Assembly: GCA_029891385.1 (NCBI GenBank)
Contig: CM057230.1
Location: forward strand, 32,877,402-32,941,401
DNA: 64,000 nt
Origin: Erythroxylum novogranatense
Lineage: Eukaryota; Streptophyta; Magnoliopsida; Malpighiales; Erythroxylaceae
Direction of reading: 5' to 3'
The notes under the pieces are model-generated. The model was not told the DNA's origin. It saw only the letters and a program-made list of their open reading frames with translations, and searched no databases. This document shows positions 57,796-64,000 of this stretch, in pieces; the stretch's first letter is position 1, and each line of letters opens with the position of its first letter. A program made the position numbers and the translations under genes.

Positions 57796-58778
57796 CGCGA
57801 CATCTAATTATTTTCTCGTCGCGACGTGCGGGCCCTGGTTCGTCTTCTCCGATTCCCTTTTTACTTTTCTCTCTCTAAAACCAGTCATAACTCACCCATC
57901 ACTACCCCAATCTTCCACAAATAAACTCATGAATGCATTTAACTAATAAATAAACGACATTAAACCAATTTACTCACCAAATCAAGCATCCAATCTTCGA
58001 CTCTTTCGAAAATCCTCCAACCCTTCCTCTTTTCTCTAACACCCACGGTTAGCTTCTCCAAACCCCAACAATCTTCATCTTCTCATGGACTAAACTAGAC
58101 TTTGCAATTAGGGAAGAAGCAAGCCAAAATTTCCAAGGGAGGAAGAAAGAGAATCGGTCGAAGGGAGAGAAAAATCGTGCCCTAGGAAGGAAAACTTTCC
58201 TTTCTACTCCTCTTATAACCTTAGACATTTAAAGCTTAATCACTTAATTCTCTTGTCTCTTTCCTCGCAAAACATTTAAATCTCTTTCTCTTTTCAATTC
58301 ATTTCCAGTCCAATTTGTCTCCGAATTTCAATAGTTCGACATATTAAATTCCAAGATCATATATCTAAATTTTTCCATTGTCATTTACCAATTATTCGAG
58401 CATCATGCAGTCAATCAGTCCGTCACTCGGAAAATTTCCAGTCCGGACTTTTTCTCCCAAATTTCTAAAAAATTTCCTAAGTTCACCGTCAACTGGCGAT
58501 CATTCCAAAACATTTCCTATTCACATTTTCAAACCCAATTCTTCCAAAATTCTCAATAAATCATAATCAATTCTAATTATCTCCTAATTTCTCAATTCAT
58601 ATCAGTATCAAAATCAAAAGCCGGGAAAATATCATGAATGCATATACCTATAAGTGCCTGTGCAAAAAGACTCAGTCCTTTACAATTAGAGGCCAAATGA
58701 ATGCTCAGTCAATAATGTGCGGTAAAAATCCTAACCCATCTCAATTTACCAATATAACCTTCCCATCGGTGACAGGAT
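57796..58778 (-). mobile_element. Second Ty3/gypsy LTR fragment (minus strand)
   Basis: High-coordinate end ...tgacaggatgttaca at 58778 is the complement of the LTR start TGTAACATCCTGTCA. It is followed by attctcccctcctaacaaaa, the complement of a gypsy polypurine tract, and by 'tttcgtcctcaaaatttc', the complement of the 'gaggacgaaa' pol end. A 'tcgtcgcgacgtgcgggccc' block lies at 57818. It abuts the pol scrap of the first gypsy element, so one element is nested in or truncated by the other. Confidence 0.6.
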
Positions 58779-60429
58779 GTTACAATTCTCCCCTCCTAAC
58801 AAAAATTTCGTCCTCAAAATTTCACATATACAATTGATCAGAAAGGCGGGGCAGTCTTTTCGATCATTAACTTTCTGTTTCGCAGTTATTTCGCTACACG
58901 AGTAATTTCTATCACTTAATTGAAAGCAAAACAATCAATGAACCACTCAACTTTCTCAAACTCTACATTGCCTTATTGTTTTCCCATGATGACTCTCAAT
59001 TCGTCACTTTCAATATCAATAACACACATATCAGATCCTAACAATATTTCCTAATCCTGTCTATGAAACACTTTGGATCCGAAACATCTTTTAGGATTTA
59101 AACTGAATTACCAATTCTTATCTTCACCACAGTCACATAGAGGTCACTATTTAAACCTTCATCCCTATCTGAGTGTATCTTGACCTATGTGATACCCTTC
59201 GTAACATTTCATTTATCTCTTATCAGATTTCGTCTCTTTAGTGGTAAAACACTAATCCCATAAGATTCTAATAACCTCGATCCACTCAAATCATTTCTCT
59301 TTTACTTGGATTTCTCAATCTCCATTACAAATTCACTTTACTCATCAACATAATACACTGTTCAAATGGTGTCACCTATACAACAATTGTTATGTCCTCA
59401 ATCAATCTGGACTATACATCAATTTCATATCCCTATGAACCCCAAAATACCAGTTTGACATTTATTTCCAAGAGTCAAGTCTGTTGATTATTCACACATA
59501 GAATCATTCGATTTTACCCTTTAAACCATCAATTACTCTTTCAATGTACTCTTACTAAACCATAAGGCTCTGATCATTCCTCGCGATTTCTCTAACAGTT
59601 TCTCTAGTCTGTACTACACATATTCTTAGTCAAACTGTACATATCACTTTCCTCAACAATTGGAGTTATTTTCAATTCCTTGATGAGGTTCGTAAATTTC
59701 AAACACTTTACTTTGTTCTTTGCAAATCCTTTATGTACGCAACTGATTTGGAATTCCAATAACTAATAAGACACTCTTTTTTCCCTTTGTTGCTAGCTTG
59801 TCAGATTGCACTCAGTAATACACGCTCATCGCCATTATTGGGATCTTCTACCATTGAAATTTTTGTTCAATCCATTAAATTGCATCACTAGCTTAGTTTG
59901 AAATAATCAATCACTTAATCCTTTTTAAATCATTCAAATTCGCGAAATCTCTTGACCATATCGATTTGCATATCCATGGACAACTTCAAAATGTTTCTGT
60001 ACAATTAATGTCTCCAAGCTTTTAAAGCAATACTCAGTACAACAAATTTCGAATCATCAATCACAAAACAACCCATGAAGTTATATTTGTCCCTAGGTAC
60101 ATAAAATCACTTTACACCATTTCAACAGATTGCATCATAACCTTTACTGGGACACTTCAGTATATATTGCAAAATCTCCAATTTAAAGCGATACGATCAA
60201 TACTTAAGCTGAACATTTCTCCAAATGTCTCTTTTACAATCATCAGTCATACCATTCACACGATTTTCCTCAAACATTATTATTAAAACTAAACTAGAAA
60301 ATATTTGATAATTTCCGAACGCATCCAGCATAAAGCTAGTTCTAAATGACTCCAAATCACATATACCTATGTCCCTTAATATTTCGCATTTTATCGTCAC
60401 CTCTATCGTTATTAAGTCTCCCAATATAC
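58779..60429 (-). other. Decayed gypsy internal or unknown sequence
   Basis: Follows a gypsy polypurine tract, so internal element sequence is expected. I found no integrase, RNase H or polymerase motif in any frame. Either it is too decayed or it is the non-coding 3' part of a large gypsy element. Confidence 0.4.
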
Positions 60430-62293
60430 TGTAGGAAAATTCCGGTGTGTGCATCACATGCACACGGTGCGGAAAATAAAATTTTTTTATTCCGGGACCT
60501 TCCCGAAAGCCAGGATCCATGTGTCTATATAACAAACTCAAACCATAACAGCCAAAGAAGACCGTCTCTAACGGTATCCACGCAGAGATCGGAGAACCTA
60601 ACCGGGGCAAACCCTTTGACCCGAGAATAACTAGAACAAATTAAAGACTACTAGATCTTACCTTTGTTCTTGGAGAGCTATGAGAAACGATGGAGAGAAG
60701 GAGAAGCTTGGAGATGAAGCCTTGATGATCGATAATGAAGAGAGGAAGCTATGGATTTTAGAAACCCTTTCCTTAAACCCACGATTCTCTACTCTTTTAT
60801 TTCTCCATATTTCTTTCTCAAAGATGATGAAGAGATGATCATCGTATGCCTAAGGAGAGAAGACACAATTAGTTTTGTTTTAAAACCCCTTTTTGTCTTC
60901 TAGCCATTAAATGCCATTTGATGACAAAGCATAAAAGGAAGCTTCTCCTCCCTTCTTCCATGATGACACACACACACACATATATATATATATATTAATT
61001 CTTTAATTAATTAATAATTTATATATATGCATATAAATGCTGAAATGGTCTAGTCACACTAGGGTCGGTCCTACCGGCTTACCGGGTCCCGGTATGGAAA
61101 AATCACCGAAAACCTTTTTTAGCAATATCGATGTCGCGATCTCATCGGGACATATCTCGATCTCACCGGGATCCATTTAATTCGATTACTCTCCATTTAT
61201 TGGATCTTTGTCCAAAACAATTTTACGAATTCTCCCAGTCACTATTATGCGCGTGATCCATTAGGTTCCCGGTTATGTTGGCCACTTAGATTAACACTTA
61301 ATCTGAGCAAGTCATGAGCGGTATCTAGCAACACATCATGACCCCCAATTGACCGGAAAGTAATTGGTTTGACGAATGAATCTATATTCATCACGGACCA
61401 TATCAGGAACCTTTCCATAGACAATTACTGTGCAATTCGTCCTTTCACCATGCTATACCCCACTTGGTTATGAGTATGGGCAAAGTGTCAACTCTCACTA
61501 GAATGAGTACGTCAAATCTAGTCCAAGTGATTTCAGTTCTCGTCCTGGGACTCATTACTTTATATGTCACTGAAGACACTCTTCATGACATATGTACTCC
61601 GGCCAGAGATTTCCAAGTAATGACCCTGACAAGAGGCCATGGGTATCATCTTCTGCTATCACAGAAGTGGTGAATCCTCTATTGGCTACTCAATTACCTT
61701 CGAATACCTCAAGATGTACCCAATCACCACCCTATGAGCGACTCGTAAGGCAACAAGGAATGGAGTCAAAGCACGTAATCAAGATCCAAGATATCCTCGA
61801 GCACTTCAAGTCTAAGGATATTTGCACCATTGCTATGATGAGATTATCACCGACATTAGAATAGGACATCCATGTGATGATCTCATAGCAGTCATCCAAT
61901 GTACTTACTACCTCTAGTAAGCATTCACATCTCAACCCTAAATATCTCATATTTACAGCTTCGAGATCCATCGCTTGATCAACTCAAGGAGCTTGAGATG
62001 TGTTGGTCTCTCCGGACATCGATGTCCAGCCAGAATCCTATGACTAGGGATAATTTAGATATCGACATAATTGCATATGATAGGAATCTCAGAGTATGAT
62101 CACATCATAATTTCCTTCATGCTATGTCATATATCATGGACTTCATTAATTTGCTTATTGATCAATATCCGTTCATAAATAATGAACATCAAATTAATAA
62201 AATATGCCTTTCTTTATTTATTCATAAAGTATGTATACAACTTTGTATTAAAATGCGCTTAAAGGCGATTGCCTTTAGGTCACTACTCTAACA
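60430..62293 (-). mobile_element. 3' LTR of Ty1/copia element (1864 bp)
   Basis: Begins tgtaggaaaattccgg and ends gagtagtgac-type sequence closing in ctctaaca at 62293, so on the minus strand it starts TGTTAGAG and ends CCTACA. The adjoining atctcccactt (62294-62304) is the complement of the copia polypurine tract aagtgggagat, fixing it as the 3' LTR. The base block before it (60425-60429, tatac) should be the target duplication, but the partner lies beyond the window. It contains an (ac)n(at)n microsatellite. 'taacggtatccac' near 60568 resembles the solo LTR at 12681-14291, implying related families. Confidence 0.88.
60968..60998. repeat. (AC)n(AT)n microsatellite
   Basis: A compound run of ac and then at dinucleotides within the copia LTR. 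Confidence 0.9.
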
Positions 62294-62304
62294 ATCTCCC
62301 ACTT

Positions 62305-63920
62305 GACCTAAAGCCAATCGCCTTGATATCTAATACCATAAAGTAGTACATGAGAATCAAAACTCTTTTGTGATAATGGCTTTGTCAATGGATAAACAAT
62401 ATTCTACTCGTGGAATTCTCTATCCGACATCACCACGCCCAATGATCTCCCGATCGATGATATCTGCAAGCACGTGTTTGGATCGTTGATGAGACCTTGG
62501 TTCCTTCGCACAAGAATAGCCCCATTGTTGTCACAATACAATCAGATGGGCCCATCACGCCTAGGAACCACACCAAGTTCAAGAATGAACTTCCCGATCC
62601 AAATCGCTTCCTTTCTTTGCGTCAAGCGGCAATGTACTCTGCTTCGGTTGTTGAATCGGCAGTCATCTCTTGTTTGGAACTCTTCTAACTGACCACTCTG
62701 CCGTTCAGTGTGAATATATAACCTGATTGGGATTTAGAATCATCCTTATCAGATTGAAAACTGGCATCTGTATACCCGCTCACTTTGAGATTTCCATCTC
62801 CATATATCAAGAAAACATCCTTAGTCCTTCGCAAGTACTTGAGGATATTCTTGACAGCCACCTAGTGACCCTCACCAAGATCCGATTGGTATATGCTCGT
62901 AACACTTAGAGCATATGATACATCGGGTCTTGTACATAGCATAGCGTACATGATAGATCCTACCGCAGATGCATACGGGATCATATTCATACGCATCATC
63001 TCATCTTGTGTCTTAGGACACATAGATTTCGAGAGTGTTATCCCATGAGTCACGGGAAGGTACCCTCTCTTGGATTGCTCCATGCTAAACCTCTTTAGCA
63101 TCTTGTCTATGTACGTTGATTGTGAAAGACCAAGCAACCTTTTTGATCTATCTCTATAAATCTTTATCCCAAAGATATAAGTTGCTTCACCAAGGTCTTT
63201 CATGGCAAATTGTTTAGGCAACCAAATCTTCACAGATTGTAGCATAGAGACATCGTTTCCTAGTAATAATATGTCATCTACATATAGCACAAGGAATACG
63301 ATTGCAGTCCCACTAACCTTCTTATACACACAATGTTCATCCGGATTTTGTGAGAAAGCAAACTCTTTGATTACCTCATCAAAACGGATATTCCAACTCC
63401 TGAATGCTTGTTTCAATCCATAGATGGATTTCTGAAGCTTGCATACCTTTTCGCCATCATAGGAGATGAAGCCCTCAGGTTGTGTCATATACACATCCTC
63501 AGCTAGATTTCTATTTAGGAAAGCTGTCTTCACATCCATTTGTCATATCTCATAATCATAATGAGTGGAAATGGCTAGGAGTATCCTAATGGATTTAAGC
63601 ATTGCTACTAGGCTGAAGGTCTCGTCGTAGTCAACGCCTTGTCTTTGACGAAAACCTTTAGCCACAAGCCTTGCTTTATAGGTAATTACATTACCATCCA
63701 TGTCGGTTTTCTTTTTGAAAACCCATTTACACCCTATGGGTTTTATTCCTTCGAGTGCCTCAACCAAAGTCCATACTTGGTTTTCATACATGGAATCCAT
63801 TTCAACTTTCATGGCTTGAAGCCATTTCTCAGACTCTGAACTCTTCAGAACCTCTTCATAGGTGGTAGGCTCATTATCTTCTATGAGCAATACGTCATTA
63901 TGTTCACTCACGAGAAATCC
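62305..63920 (-). pseudogene. Ty1/copia pol: reverse transcriptase and RNase H
   Basis: Minus strand, entering from beyond the right edge. One frame from 63911 to below 62862 covers the reverse transcriptase: WLQAMKVEMDSMYENQVWTL, IKPIGCKWVFKKKTDMDG, MDVKTAFLNRNLAEDVYM, the catalytic YVDD box FLVLYVDDILLLG (about 63274-63310), and KDLGEATYIFGIKI. Stops replace expected tryptophans at 63543 (YDYEI-stop-QMDV) and 62862 (GEGH-stop). RNase H follows (VSGYTDASFQSDKDD, TEAEYIA) with another Trp-to-stop, and frameshifts appear below about 62650. Gag and integrase lie outside the window. It would copy the element's RNA in the cytoplasm but is inactive. It is the best-preserved LTR element here. Confidence 0.93.
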
Positions 63921-64000
63921 ATATCCTCGGGAACATAGTGTATCCTATGTGACCTATGAATTTCTTGTGTTGAAGAAGGTTGAACTGTTACTTCATCTGT

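Overview
This window is nuclear DNA of a flowering plant, very probably a eudicot. It is strongly A+T-rich and has no rRNA, tRNA or CRISPR. It is a stack of nested, decayed transposable elements, and the only host genes are fragments carried or broken by them. The eudicot call rests on a TIR-NBS-LRR resistance-gene fragment, a class largely missing from monocots, together with plant-type RTE, Helitron, CACTA and copia elements. I see no intact host gene.

Layout. 0-10 kb: a badly decayed Ty1/copia element on the + strand. A 3.2-kb Ty3/gypsy-type solo LTR has inserted between its RNase H and its polypurine tract. Its 3' LTR-like part is interrupted by a 1.16-kb Mutator-like element with long inverted ends. 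11.1-12.5 kb: a non-autonomous CACTA element with a TAT duplication. 12.7-14.3 kb: a copia-type solo LTR with a perfect TAAAT duplication. 14.3-19.7 kb: an RTE non-LTR retrotransposon plus an exon-like gene fragment, bracketed by a perfect 23-bp direct repeat. 22.0-40.7 kb: two matching CACTA-type ends with an ATA duplication enclose 18.7 kb. Inside are pseudo-fragments of a Makorin E3 ligase, a leucine-rich-repeat extensin and CLASP, an LTR with primer-binding site, a hAT zinc-finger fragment, and a Helitron (Rep-helicase plus RPA-like companion).

40.7-50.6 kb: low-complexity LTR debris in both orientations, a TIR-NBS-LRR fragment, a second Helitron scrap, and an LTR-internal-LTR-internal array. 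The internal part encodes a long charged protein resembling 'putative plant transposon protein' sequences. 50.6-53 kb is nearly featureless A+T-rich DNA. 53-58.8 kb holds minus-strand Ty3/gypsy LTR material with a degenerate tandem array. 60.4 kb to the right edge: the least decayed element, a minus-strand Ty1/copia with a 1.86-kb LTR and a reverse transcriptase broken mainly by nonsense codons. It runs off the window.

How the parts relate. The elements insert into one another, so their order of arrival can be partly read: copia first, then the gypsy solo LTR and the Mutator-like element inside it. Decay in several families is dominated by nonsense changes expected from C-to-T transitions (Trp, Gln and Arg codons to stops), with long frames otherwise kept. 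That fits methylated, silenced heterochromatin. Boundaries were found by eye from terminal motifs and target-site duplications. Family names come from recognising protein motifs, not from database searches.
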